Assembly: GCA_022749755.1 (NCBI GenBank)
Contig: CM040453.1
Coordinates: forward strand, 10,487,368-10,551,367
Reading direction: 5' to 3'
DNA from: Azadirachta indica
Lineage: Eukaryota > Streptophyta > Magnoliopsida > Sapindales > Meliaceae
DNA: 64,000 bases
Shown: in pieces, positions 1 through 11,239 of the stretch
Layout of the letters: every line of letters begins with the position of its first letter
Numbering within the stretch: position 1 is the first letter of the stretch
The notes under the pieces: model-generated
Told to the model about the DNA's origin: nothing
Databases searched by the model: none
What the model saw: only the letters and a program-made list of their open reading frames with translations
Made by a program: the position numbers and the translations under genes

Positions 1-551
1 ATAAACATAAATGACATTGGAAGAACCATTACATATTTTACGAATAACCCTCGCAGGAGTTTTTGCCTCTATACTATTCTTTAAAGCCAGATTTCCTCTT
101 TCAAGCTTTTGATCTTCCATTTCGGTCTATTTGCTATCTTTGGATTTCCTTCTTGACCTGAATAAATCAATACATCACGAGACTTTGCGTCATTAGGATA
201 ACGTCCCAAATTAACAACACTTGTTGCCAATAATTTTCCACCCACGGCTGTCATATAGTCTATACCAGAGGAAAAAAGATGATGAAGACCAATCACATTT
301 AATTCACTCATCCATTGAAACTTATCACCCTCTTCTACTCCAGGGATTGAACCTAATCTATTGCTTGTGTTAATCCATTTTCCTTTACTTCGGAGAACCC
401 TTGCTGCCTTCAAAAGAATTTTACAGTTTCCTTTCTACACAATCCTGATGACTTTTCTGCTGCATGCTCTTGCTTGATCTTGTAAAACATCTCCTGAAAC
501 AAATTCAAAGTCTCCTTCACCTTATAACGTTCAAAATCAATTTCTGATTGT

Positions 552-770
552 AAATGAGCAAGATAAAGGATTTAAAGGCTTTCTCCGGAATCAGCGTCCG
601 AAAGTTAGTGTTGTTCGTACGTTTCCAGAAGGATGTGGACCGCTGGCCAGAGAGATTGACCACCATCACCAAGCCAAACCATTGGAGAAGACCACCACTT
701 TACCGAGCTCTGCGCCTAAGAAATGCCCTCCTCGAAGAAATTTGAAAGCATTGGCTGTAAGAAGAGATTT
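552..770. repeat. Inverted repeat, left arm (SRA gene 5' coding piece)
   Basis: This 219-bp stretch is the reverse complement of 808-1026 with about ten mismatches and no indel. It is the N-terminal coding part of the SRA gene, flipped relative to the pseudogene around it. At several mismatches it matches the intact paralogue at 47.5-47.7 kb better than the right arm does, so it probably came from a different paralogue. Confidence 0.95.
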
Positions 771-807
771 TTCTCTTTTGAACTTTGATTCCCACACACC
801 ATAAGGA

Positions 808-1026
808 AAATCTCTTCTTACAGACAATGCGTTCAAATTTCTTTGAGGAGGGTATTTCTTAGGCGCAGAGCTCGGTAAAGTGCTGGTCTTCTCCAGTGGT
901 TTGGCTTGGTGATGGTGGTCAATCTCTCTGGCCAGCGGTCCACATCCTTCTGGAAACGTACGAACAACACTAACTTTCGGACACTGATTCCGGAGAAACC
1001 CATTAAATCCTTTATCTTGGTCATTT
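808..1026. repeat. Inverted repeat, right arm (SRA gene 5' coding piece)
   Basis: This arm is in the native orientation (minus-strand coding) and pairs with 552-770 around a spacer of about 37 bp. A transcript through both arms would fold into a hairpin of more than 200 bp. Confidence 0.95.
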
Positions 1027-1049
1027 ACAAGTGGATTTAATGAAGCCAT

Positions 1050-1951
1050 TTTAAATTGACCGACAATCTCAATACGAAAGCAGAGTATCGCTTTTGCATA
1101 CATATACACATATGTGTATGTATGCATTCAACAAACCAAAAACGTGTTAGTTATTTGTCCATTAGCACATTTACATCAATTGAGTTTTGACATTATTAGT
1201 GAATACGAAATCAATTCGGTTTTGTTAGTTCATTACATTAATTAAAATTTGTATAATTAAACTTCACATTCATTAAACAATTAATGATTATACACAGTAA
1301 ATTCCTACCACACATAGAGGAAGAGAGAGAGTTGTTAGGTGAATGTCAATGTAACTTGTTAATTCAACTAAGAGTTGTACTATCTTTTGAAATAGGTTCC
1401 AAATTAAGAAATATATAATATAAATACTAAGTTTTAAAATTCAATTACATATCTATATTTTACAATTAAAAGTTAAACTTCAATATTTATAATTTCTCTT
1501 CTCAAAATAATTAATTATATTACAATGTAATAAGTTTAAGTGTATATTACAATGTAAACTCATTTATATGATTGATCAAAGAACGAATGATAATACATGA
1601 AATAAAAGTGTATTATTAATTTTATAACTTCTTATTTTAACTTTAAATTTTATGAATATTATATTTTATTACAATTTTTCATTAAATTTTTGTTCTATTA
1701 ACTGCCAATTTCAATTTACAAGGTATACATTACATTGGTAGGTTTATCTTTGATTTAGAAACATTGAAATTTAATAGTTTCAAAATAATTGTATGTATGA
1801 TATCATTTTTATATAGTTTAAAAATTTTATAAAATGATAGGTTTATATAGTATATAAATATTAATAAGGAATTGATTATAATTAATATATCGAAAAATCT
1901 ATGTCAATTCATGTTAATTTATTTACATATGCGCATAAATAAATTAATCTA
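1050..1951. other. AT-rich intergenic, upstream of SRA pseudogene
   Basis: This is the 5' flank of the minus-strand SRA pseudogene. It has a short alternating purine-pyrimidine tract near 1098-1125, also present upstream of the intact copy. The flank is conserved with copy 3 only to about 1520. I see no gene in it. Confidence 0.6.
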
Positions 1952-1960
1952 TCAAAAAGT

Positions 1961-2158
1961 TTGGCTGTACAGATTCCGAAAGTAGTAGAGAAGTTGGTGC
2001 CATGTTTTACAGGGATTTGCTTGGAGGTGAATGACATGAAGGAAGATCTGTTTCTGATAAAGAATATCAACGAGCTGACTGAAATTTTGTTGCAGCAAAC
2101 TCTGGAGAAATTTAAGGTAATTGTTGCAATTTTCGTTGGTGAAGCCTATCCTGTTTGA
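1961..2158 (+). other. Exon-like fragment, unknown protein
   Basis: An open stretch with more even base composition than its surroundings reads PKVVEKLVPCFTGICLEVND, then a leucine-rich helix-like segment ending LLQQTLEKFK. It is followed by a plausible splice donor (AAG|GTAATT) near 2115. The same sequence occurs at 25351-25548. No family was recognised. It may be a relic of one exon of a larger gene; no partner exons are visible nearby. Confidence 0.3.
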
Positions 2159-2159
2159 A

Positions 2160-3440
2160 GGAAGGAAATGATTGGTGAGTTTGGAGATAGTATGTAAGGA
2201 TAGATGGCAGCTACTAAAATCAAAATTAGCGTATTTTTTATTTTTTAATTTTGTTATTATATTATTTTGTATTTTCATTTCTTAGATTTTTTTGTTGAAA
2301 AATAGAAACATTAAAGAAAGAGTATAGTTAAGGTAAATTTATTTTAACGTTTAATCAGCTCCTTAAAATTAATCTTAATATTAACGATATTACTATTAAG
2401 AAAAAGTTTCTGTGAAGTTTTACATTTTTTTTTTATTTATATATAATTTTTATAAATTTTGGGGAGATATATAAAAACACCGTTCATTTATTATTTTATA
2501 AAAGTTCTTATACATATATGTGTGTGTGTTCGAAATGGGCCAAAAGTCACTCTAAAATCAAGTCTATTGAGTTGGAGTAGCAAATAAGAGAGTTTTGGCC
2601 CAAAAAGAGACAAAAAGAAAAACAGGGGAAACTCAAATTTTTATAAATTTGGTCTGTCTTTTCAAATCAACAAAGGTGTCTTTTCAAATTTTAGAGAGAG
2701 GCTGGGTTTCAAGGTTGAGATTTGCTTGCAAGGTTCAAATCAACAAGGCCTCTTTTCCCCGACCGCCCCAATTTCTTATTTTCAAATTCAAATTTTGTTT
2801 GATTAAATTACTTCAATATTCATTTTATTTACTAAATAATTATAAAAGTTATATAACTTTATTTTACTCAAATAAGTCCTTCAAAAAAGTTGATAAATTT
2901 TTAATTTAATCAATTAAGTCTCTTCTTATTATTTAGAGATCTTCAATTTAATCAATCTTTAAAAAAGTTTAAATTTATTTCTTAATAAAGAAATTTACTA
3001 AAATAATTGAAAACTAATAAAATTAAATAATTGTTAATAATTAAATTTACAAAAATAAATTTTGATAAAAAAAAAATAATAAATTAATGTCAAACAAAAT
3101 AATAATTTGTAATTAATGAATTTATCGTTATAATATAATAATATAAGATTTATAAACAAATAAATTCTTAAAGATTTTTCTCTATAGATTTCATTTTCTT
3201 ATTTACCAAACAAAAAATAATATTATGTAAAATTATCAAAAAATAAAAACTTTAATGTTAATTGAATAAATTTTTCTAACTTTATCAATTAATCTATTAA
3301 AAATTATATCATAATTTACTACTGCAATTATTTATTTTTTTTATTTATATAGATTAATAAAAATATTATAGTAAATTTATCAATCAAAATTAATATTTTG
3401 TTCTAAAATTTTATTATTAGCTATAATATTTTATATAAAT
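2160..3440. other. AT-rich intergenic with a small GC-richer island
   Basis: Low-complexity AT sequence surrounds a GC-richer patch at about 2530-2770. A 9-bp inverted pair (GGGCCAAAA / TTTTGGCCC) lies near 2538 and 2597. I see no convincing gene. The matching stretch in copy 2 is 25550-26840. Confidence 0.4.
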
Positions 3441-3443
3441 TTA

Positions 3444-3773
3444 TTAATTAAATTGGTAATTATTATCATTTATCATTTTTAAAATTTCACATTTGTATTC
3501 ATCTTTAAATGAAGTTAAAATTTTTATTTCAGTCGTAGATATAAATTTTTTTTTCATTATCTCGGTAATTTCAATTTTTCTTTTTGATTTTATTGTAATT
3601 AGGTGTCTGTAATATAATCTATATGTGTTGGAAACCTCTAAATTAAAATTAATTATCAAACATACTTTTTCTGTTACATTTTCTGCTAACTTTTGTTTTT
3701 GAGTTTTGTCGATCAGTGCATTGCCAATACATGATGGCTTATAAAGGCTCTTTATTCCATTGATTGTGGACAA
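3444..3773 (-). other. Short conserved ORF of unknown function, intact form
   Basis: This 109-codon ORF begins MSTINGIKSLYK and contains LAENVTEKVCLIINFNLEV followed by a lysine-rich tail. Related ORFs occur at 26840-27169 (identical), 37830-38075 and 59127-59375. A version broken by a stop lies at about 14387-14674. Partial repeats of its 3' part lie at about 4235-4350, 4715-4830 and 15130-15235. The reading frame survives in several diverged copies, which hints at an old coding exon, but I recognise no domain. It could be a relic of one exon. Confidence 0.35.
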
Positions 3774-3782
3774 AATTATCCC

Positions 3783-3957
3783 TTTAAAACAGGAAATTTG
3801 GCTTTAAAGAAGTTTTCTTAAAATTTTATACTATGATTCTATTCAACCTAACGATAAAGATAACTAACTAATGAGACGGTTTTATTAAATGTTAATTTGA
3901 ATTATATAAGTACATTTATAATTCTTTTCTTAAAATAGAGAGTTTGTCAAAATTCAG
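3783..3957. repeat. Dispersed repeat block (~150 bp), member 1
   Basis: This block recurs six times in the unit. Its core reads roughly: Ttc(A/T)TTCAACCTAA(C/T)GATA, then an AGATAGCTAACTAA segment, TTAAATGTTAATTTGAATTA, and an AAAATAGAGAGTTTGTCAAAATT end. Copy 2 equivalents lie near 27185, 29926, 31257, 38100, 39115 and 40553. No terminal inverted repeats were seen. Confidence 0.75.
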
Positions 3958-4189
3958 TACATCAATGCATACGTTAACTAGTTATTTATATTGATTTGAA
4001 AAATCAACCAAATTATTATATAGATGTGGTGAATTCTTGACCATTACTTATCCTTTGATGATAATAGATTTTATTTAATATTCATTAATTATAATTATAT
4101 ATAAGCATTTATTTGCAGGAGTTGATGCACTAATTAGTACATCAATTAATGACAAAATTTTAAAATCAACCAGTTTAGTTTACGGCCTT

Positions 4190-4480
4190 ACATCAATTAA
4201 TTTTAAAAAAATAAATGTGTTTTCTTTTGCAAAACGAAATTTCACTCACAATTATATTTATCTTTAAAAGAAGTTCAAATCTTTATTATAAACATAAATA
4301 CAAAATTTTCTTTTATTATTTCAGTAATTTCAATTTTTTTAATTTAGTTTATAGTAGTGAAAATGAGCAAACGACAACTAGACCTATGTAGGATAGTTTG
4401 CGTGATATGTTGTAGTCATTTATTCTATGGACATTTGCATTTAATTTTTTTAGTTGGCATTTATTTGGATTTAAGAAAAA
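4190..4480. repeat. Internal tandem block A1
   Basis: This is the first of two adjacent copies (the other is at about 4660-4950) of a block. The block contains a degenerate piece of the 3444-3773 ORF (minus) followed by a short plus-strand ORF starting MSKRQLDLC near 4362. A third copy lies at about 15080-15370, and a shortened relative lies at 19764-19950. Confidence 0.75.
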
Positions 4481-4659
4481 ATTTAGTCAAAGAAAGTTAA
4501 ATTTATTTGTTTTTCTTTCAATTAATGCAACCTCATCAATTAATATTCAATATTCTATAATTCGTACTAAAAAAAATTAAGCATGCAATAAAAGAGTTAA
4601 AAAAATGTCGCTATCAAGTTGTCAATTATTTTATCAAAATTTAATTTAAAAAAATTTAG

Positions 4660-4950
4660 TTTACGGCCTTACATCAATTAATTTTAAAAAATAACTATGA
4701 TTCTTTTGTAAAACGAAATTTCACTTTAAATTATACTCATCTTTAAAAGAAGTTGAAATCTTTCTTATAAATATAAATACAAAATTTTCTTTTATTATTT
4801 CAGTAATTTTAATTTTTTTATTTTTAGTCTATAGTAGTAAAAATGAGCAAACGACAACTAGACCTATGTAGGATAGTCTGTGTGATATGTTGTAGTCATT
4901 TATTATATGGACATTTGCATTTAATTTTGTTAATTGACATTTATTTAGAT
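4660..4950. repeat. Internal tandem block A2
   Basis: This is the second copy of block A1, about 480 bp downstream. The short plus-strand ORF (MSKRQLDLCRIVCVICCSHL...) is again open, with mostly third-position or conservative changes. It may be a remnant of a once-coding microprotein or chance; there is no other support. Confidence 0.7.
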
Positions 4951-4959
4951 TTGATGTGA

Positions 4960-6480
4960 TATCTTTCTGTATGCAATTTCATACGAATCGTATAAATGAA
5001 CTAAATGATGATTAATGAAAAGGGAATAACCATTAGAGGTGTCCCCGCCCCATGTGAATGAGCATGAATTTGCAGTAAATTCTGGTGAATAAGGATATGT
5101 TGAACAGTTTCTATCATGAATGCAAATGCATAATTTAGAAAAGGATGTTTTCTAAAAGTTTTAAGTTTCTTGTTTTATCTTTGTGAATATAAAAAATTAT
5201 TTTTTCTAATTTTCAAGACTCTAGAGGCTGAGAGAAACAAGAGGAACTTGTTAATAATTAATTGAAAAATAATATGTAATATGAAATCTTAATAATTAAT
5301 TGAGTAATTGATAAAAGAAATAATAATAACAACAAGATTTAATTTATTCCATAACAAAAGATTAATCTCAATAATAAGATTTAACAACCTATTAGTATGA
5401 GACGCACGGCAATTTATTAATTTAGATTGATTATTATTGAATTCGACGCATTCTCAAAAATAACAAAGCGCCAACAAATATTTGCCTGCGTTGATAGTTT
5501 AGAAAGAAAGGAATTAAACTCCAACTTAATTAATTTATTAATATATCAATTGGAGTTAGAAAAATTTTATTTTTTGTCTCTTACTTTACAAGAAGAGAGA
5601 AAATCAATTAAATGCAAAAAATAAAAAATTATTTTCCTGCAACGTGCAAGAGATTTCAGAAATTTCTTTTAAAATTAAGTCAATCGAATGATTTGTTATG
5701 AAGAAAATTAACAAAAATCATGAGGATTAGCCATCTTATGACAATTAGAGTAGGTGGAATTAATTTGCCAAAATTGCATTGAGTACTGGGAATATTGATG
5801 TAAATGCTGGTATCAATTAAAAGTTAAATACTCTACATATTTGTATTACGTTAGACTTTATGACAAATTTATTTAAATAACTTTATGTAATGTAAGATAC
5901 CATACATTTCGTAATGAAAATTACCAAATAAGTATTTAAATTGGTTCTAATTTTATATGATTAGCTGAAACTTTTTACATCTGTAATTTTAAACTTTTAA
6001 GCTTATTTTTCAATTTTTAATGAAAGTTTTTATAAAAACGTACCTTCTGCAAATAATTTAGAAAACGTCCAACCAAATATATTTCATACTAGTATTTTTA
6101 TTTTTTAAAAATGCAACCAAAATAACGTGTAAATTATCCCAAACCCTTCAATTTATTTTCTAAATTTTAATTCATCTCTCTGATTTGTGTACTATTTTTA
6201 ACGTCTTTATGCTAAGGCATGGCTATATTTTTAAGAGAAGTCTAAATATAATTATTTTAATATTTAAAAAAGTTGTTTGTTTTTTAAATTATCTAAATAT
6301 TTGTTAAAAAAATTTAATGCAGTTGAGTAAAATGTTTCAACATACATTTGAATAAGTGAATTTTTAAATAAGGTTAATATTTTTTTTTTTTTTTAATACT
6401 ATTACCATTTTATTAATTTATTTATTAACAAATTAAAATTCTATCTAACCCATTTTTCTTTTACATTTATCGCTTTTCTT
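4960..6480. other. AT-rich stretch without recognised gene
   Basis: It holds a short open stretch at 5427-5624 (plus) that is conserved at 28822-29019 and 60999-61196 and partly at 52980-53107. Its translation is Lys/Glu/Leu-rich without a recognisable domain. An imperfect palindrome around 5519-5549 (ACTCCAA ... TTGGAGT) is present in all copies. I see no other structure. Confidence 0.4.
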
Positions 6481-6527
6481 TGTTTGGTTTTTTAGGTGAA
6501 ATTCAAAAGATTCAAAAAATTTAGAAG

Positions 6528-6672
6528 TTTCCTTAAAATTTTAGACAATCGATTCTATTCAATCTAACGATAAAGATAGCTAACTTACAAGTTGGTTTTA
6601 TTAAATGCTAATTAGAATTATATAAGTACATTTATTAAATTTTTCTCTTAAAATAGAGAGTTTGTCAAAATT
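6528..6672. repeat. Dispersed repeat block (~150 bp), member 2
   Basis: Same block as 3783-3957. It is followed by about 1 kb (6670-7640) that is itself paralogous to 16030-16960. Confidence 0.7.
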
Positions 6673-7093
6673 TGTAATTAAGATTTTAGAAAAAAATAAT
6701 TTCACCCTTTAGAGAATCAAAATGAAGGCACTGTTGGTTCCTCAGAAATAACTTCTTTATATGTAATTTTGTGAATATGGATTGAAAATTATTGCAGCCA
6801 ATAAATAAATATTACTTGAGTAATTAATTATGAGATTGATGTTAATTGTCATTATTTGCAACTAATAAGATCTCATCAGTTTGTATTTAATTTAATAGGA
6901 ATTACTTTGATAATTTTTCTTCTCTTTTCTTCATTAATATTTTAAACTTAAATTAAACCTAAATGCATTCGTGGTTTCATTTCTCTGTTGATAGTTTAGA
7001 AAACAAGAAAATTAATCACTAAATTTCATCAGCCTAATCCCACATGTATTTTTTTGCGCTGAACACATGTAATGTATATTTCTGCTCAACCAG

Positions 7094-7139
7094 AAAGAAG
7101 AAGATGAAGAAGAAGAAGAAGGAAAAAAAAAAAAAAAAA
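7094..7139. repeat. GAA-rich/poly-A simple repeat
   Basis: A (GAA)n run leads into a poly-A tract. Its length differs between copies (30486-30534; 62918-62955), and the paralogous site at about 16438 has only poly-A. Confidence 0.85.
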
Positions 7140-7861
7140 GGCAGCCCACATGTATGATTTAGATATAACTGGATTACAACATGACCTCAAATTTAACCAT
7201 TTATCACAGCCACTGAAATGAATACTTGCAATATAACTATCGAATTTATAAAACTTATTCAAAAATTTTCTACTACTTCAGATCATTAATTTTCATTAAT
7301 TATATATATATATATATATATTGAAGTTTCTTTCTCTACCTATAGGTGCATTGAGAATTGAAAAGGGTTCTTGGCTTTTAAAGTGCTTTGCTTTTCTTTG
7401 TACCAGGTAGAAAAGAAAATAAATTCAACAATTTAATCACCAATCTTAAGAATGTGGAGTTTAACTATAGAAATTTTAATTAATGTAATTAAACAATTAG
7501 CAAATCCTAATTGATTTCATTTTCAATAATTAATGTAATTAACCAGTTAACTGGTAAAGAGCAGGATTCTCCTTCATTGGATGTGTTTTTCTTGTTAAAT
7601 ATAACTTTTGAGAATTAGAATAATATGAAGTGACTAATCCTCCCAAGAACAAGAGGTTTTCTCATTAAAATTTAAAATAATTTTCTTTGTTTTATCGCTT
7701 AAAAAATATGCCCGCCACATTTCATGATGAAATATAAAAGTTTTAGAAAGATTAAAATAATTCTTTCTTTCTTTCATGAATTTAATTATTGTTATAATCT
7801 GGTAAAATCCTTTTTCTCTCTCTTTTTTCCTCTAGAGCTTTGGTTTATTTTCCATTTACTT

Positions 7862-8012
7862 AAAGGGATCGTAAAATTTTAAACCATTCATTTTATTTAA
7901 CCTAATGATAGAGATAGTTGACTAATAAGATGCTTCTATTAAATGTTAATTTGAATTATACAAGTATATTCATTAATTCTTTTCTTAAAATGGAGAGTTT
8001 GTCAGAATTATA
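7862..8012. repeat. Dispersed repeat block (~150 bp), member 3
   Basis: Same block as 3783-3957. The region between members 2 and 3 matches that between members 5 and 6 at 16.0-17.3 kb. Confidence 0.7.
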
Positions 8013-9330
8013 ATTAGGTTTTTGAAATAAATTGATATTGAATCATGCAATGCAGTGGTAATTAAGTATATACGTTAAATGTTATGTAAATTGAGTTGAA
8101 AAAAAAAAACATCAAAGTTATTATATGTGGCTAAGTCTTAGCCATTACTTATCTTTTAGTGATGATCGATTGTAATTAATACTCATTAATTATAATTATC
8201 TACAAGCATTTATTCCTATTGGTTGATGCATTTAATTTCATTAATTATTACACAATTCATATTAAAATATTATCATTGATAAACTAAACAAGCTTGAAAT
8301 AAATGATAAATTGAAAAAATTACGAAAAATATTGTTCTTATTGTATTATTTATTTCTCAATTATTTTTAAAATTTTAATGAATCTTCTAGAAAAGTTTTT
8401 AATTAATTACATAATAAATTAAATTTGAACATAGAATAGATTACATAAAATATGAATGCAAAATAGGGATGTGTAACAAAAAAAAAATTATTTTGCATTT
8501 CTATAACAAGTAGAAAGAGATAAAATTGAAAAATCATTAATGTTTATGCTTGGGAATATTATTATTGTTGTTGTTGTTGTTGTAACTAATAGATAAAATA
8601 ATTCTTTTTATGATAATTGATTGATGTGATACAGGTCACTAAAGAATACATTTACAGTAATTAGCAATTTTTATATTTTTATTGGCGAATATATTTATAA
8701 TCCCTAAACTACTATAAACTAACAGAACAGGAAATAAATGTTTCCACTTTAATAGTTAGTCTCTGGTATATAAATTGTTTGGAATGCGTCAGAAAAAGCA
8801 AGAAAAAAAGGACGAAATTGTCATGATGAAAAACACATATCTTTACTTTTTTTTTTTAATAAAGTACAGGAATGCAAATGTCCTTATCTATTATTTTTAA
8901 TTGTTAAATAACTATTATTGTAATAAGAAAAAATCTTATTTTTTAATAAATTAAGAATTTAATCAATATTTTTAAAATTATGCGACTAATCAATCTATTA
9001 AGTCAAATTTTTAGGAACTTAGAAGTTCTTTACATACTATTATATACAAATTTTACATGATATAATAGTACTATTTCAATGTAAATATAAAATCGATGAA
9101 AATAAATTAACTTTATGACAATTATACAAAAATATCATATTAGTTTATATAAATTTTGTAGAAAATTTGTATCTCTAACACTATTTTAAACTTATTTTGA
9201 ATTTTATTTTTTCACAAAATGCCATTCAATTTATATTATTCATTAATTACTTTCATGCATATTATACGTTAGGCTTAATAAATTTCGCGTGAGTTTTGCA
9301 TTTGAGGAAATGAAACTTTGTCAAATACAT
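8013..9330. other. AT-rich stretch without recognised gene
   Basis: It contains a TTG microsatellite at 8562-8583 whose repeat number differs among copies (31945-31972; 53299-53319). No coding signal was seen on either strand. Confidence 0.5.
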
Positions 9331-9339
9331 ACACCTATA

Positions 9340-10330
9340 AAGTTATTAGTAAAAGGGGTGAGATGAGAATTTGACTAAACGTTGGAAAAGGAAAAAATTT
9401 TGTGTTCCCAAAGGATCATATGTTGAGATATCCGGAGTCTATTAAATACAAAATCCTAACATCTATAACTTTTATGCTCAATATGATACCCCATAAAGGA
9501 GAATAGAAGAGCCTTGAGTTGTAATTTTGCATGCTCATGAGGTTAAAGGAGAGCAACATACGCATGACAAAAAATCTTTAGAAGATTATAATGAGGAGAA
9601 ATCCTATACAATCATTCGTTAAGAAAATGATTAGCAATAATTAAGAAAGGAATGCAATTAATAATGTAGTTGGCTGTAAGAGCGACTTTCTCCCAAAAAT
9701 GCTCTAGATAAAAGGTCAAAATAATGAGTGCACAAATTATTTCAATGATGTGTTTGTGTTTGCATTTAGCTATATCATTTTATTGGGATGTGTCAAAGTA
9801 AGATCGAAGATGAAAAGTGCCATTACTTTAATAAATTCTATAGCTTTATCAGTGCAAAAAAAAAAAAAACTTTAATATACAACAACAAAATTGTGTTTGA
9901 ATCATTTTAGTAAAATCATGATAAATTTTAGTCAACTCTAATTTGGTTTATAAGATAAATGCAAGTATAATGAGAATAATAATTTATGAAAATAACAAAA
10001 TACTTGAAGCCTTCACAGTAGCAAGTGTCTCCAAATATCATAATAAATTAAATTAAACGAAGCATGAGAAAGAGAGTCATTATTATTGAAAGATAAAACA
10101 ATATGTCTTGCTAAACGACAAGAGAAACAATCAACTTTGTAAAGTAATACAGTACCCAAAACAATGTTAGAAGTTAGTGAACGAAAAAAACCGAGTAACA
10201 AATGGTCTAGTAGAGAATGCTAAGACTTAGGGAAAGAGCAGAAGTGATAGAGGCAACAGACTAAAGAATGAGTGATAATTGAGCGAAAGATGAAAACTGA
10301 TAAGCTTGGATAGACGTCTAACTTTACGAC
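9340..10330 (-). mobile_element. Ty1/copia retrotransposon relic, integrase region
   Basis: Reading the minus strand, the order matches a copia polyprotein. Near 10013-10201 a zinc-binding-like segment (FSCRLARHIVLSFNNNDSLS) leads into YYDIWR, corresponding to the family's H-S-D-x-W-G-P start of the integrase core. Around 9660-9800 the segment KCKHKHIIEI ... HFWEKVALTANYIINCIP matches the QQNGVAERKHRH / FWGEA part. Around 9370-9500 a degenerate segment resembles the GYGxEHKGYRCYD / ISRHVxFWEHK region after the core. Stops and frameshifts interrupt all three. No gag, reverse transcriptase, RNase H or LTRs were recognised, so it is an old truncated insertion. It is present in all three copies and therefore predates the array. 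Confidence 0.8.
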
Positions 10331-11239
10331 CTATCCTAATCAACTGACATTTCTTAAAATACTACATATAACATACAAATGCGGTAAAAAAAAAAAACAT
10401 GAAGATTAGGATCACACAATTGACTAATAGACAAAAAGGTTGAGAGTGAGATTGGAATTAGAGAAATTAGATAAAATGACATGACCTAAATGACTAAACG
10501 TTGATAGTAAATCTATTTATAGTCTTAATAACAGGTAAATTAGGGAAGTAGATTTACAAGAAAAAATAGTAGAATCTACAATTACATGATTATTATTAGA
10601 AACTTCTTGAATGCATATCTCTTTGCTATATATGTTAACTTTTATACCATATAATACCTAATTGATTCGTTTTATCATATATGTTTAATTAAATATAAAA
10701 AACTCATAAAAGCTTATTGATTCATTTGTAATAATTAATATCGTGATATTGATACTTTAGGTAGCGAATTTTAAGACAAATATTAAGATAATCTTTTAAA
10801 AAAAAAAAAAAAATTTTTAAAATATAAACTAATTAACATTAATATCAAAAAAATATTGGCTTTATTTGCTATCCCTAATTACGGCTACAAAAAAACTTAT
10901 TTCTTTATAGTGATAGGGTTGTTACAATTTTAATTTTTATATATCTAATAAATTTAGAAGGTTGTCCATTTTTTAACTTTTTGACATAGTAAAAGTCACT
11001 TATTTTTACTGTAAAAATGTAGAAAAATATTTTAAAAATTAAATTTTTTGTGTCAATTTACTTACATATATATACATATATATATTCTATATGTTGATTC
11101 AATTAGTACAAGAGGTGTAAGTCCAAACTTCACGCATAATAAGTGGAGGGAGATTAGGTTACTTGTAATATTTATAAAAGAAATAATAAATTTATTTTTA
11201 TTTTATCACACGGTCTAAAAATTATTTTATACACATAAG
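10331..11239. other. AT-rich stretch downstream of GDSL pseudogene
   Basis: It holds several poly-A tracts (10387-10399 and 10798-10813) that vary between copies, and a TA-rich run near 11067-11090. No gene was recognised. Confidence 0.5.

Larger units (their letters stand above)
1..1049 (-). pseudogene. SRA/YDG-domain (SUVH5/6-like) pseudogene, copy 1, 3' end cut by window
   Basis: This is homologous to the intact gene at 46719-47705. The start codon (Met-Ala-Ser-Leu-Asn) would be at 1047-1049. The N-terminal segment with the FPEGCGPLAREIDHHH motif is readable. A 2-bp-longer stretch near 795-800 and an inverted insertion at 552-770 then destroy the frame. The SRA part is readable over about 81-413, from KAARVLRSKGK through the GVEEGDKFQW and GIDYM motifs to DVLIYSG. 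Two single-base deletions relative to the intact gene, near 128 and near 418, shift the frame. The C-terminal end lies left of the window. It cannot encode a full SRA protein, but it could be transcribed. Confidence 0.9.

Noticed and set aside
554..745. 63-codon plus-strand ORF (MSKIKDLKAFSG...), and its twin at 833-1024 minus
   Set aside because: Both are an alternative frame of the SRA N-terminal coding sequence present in the two inverted-repeat arms. The true frame carries the FPEGCG motif.
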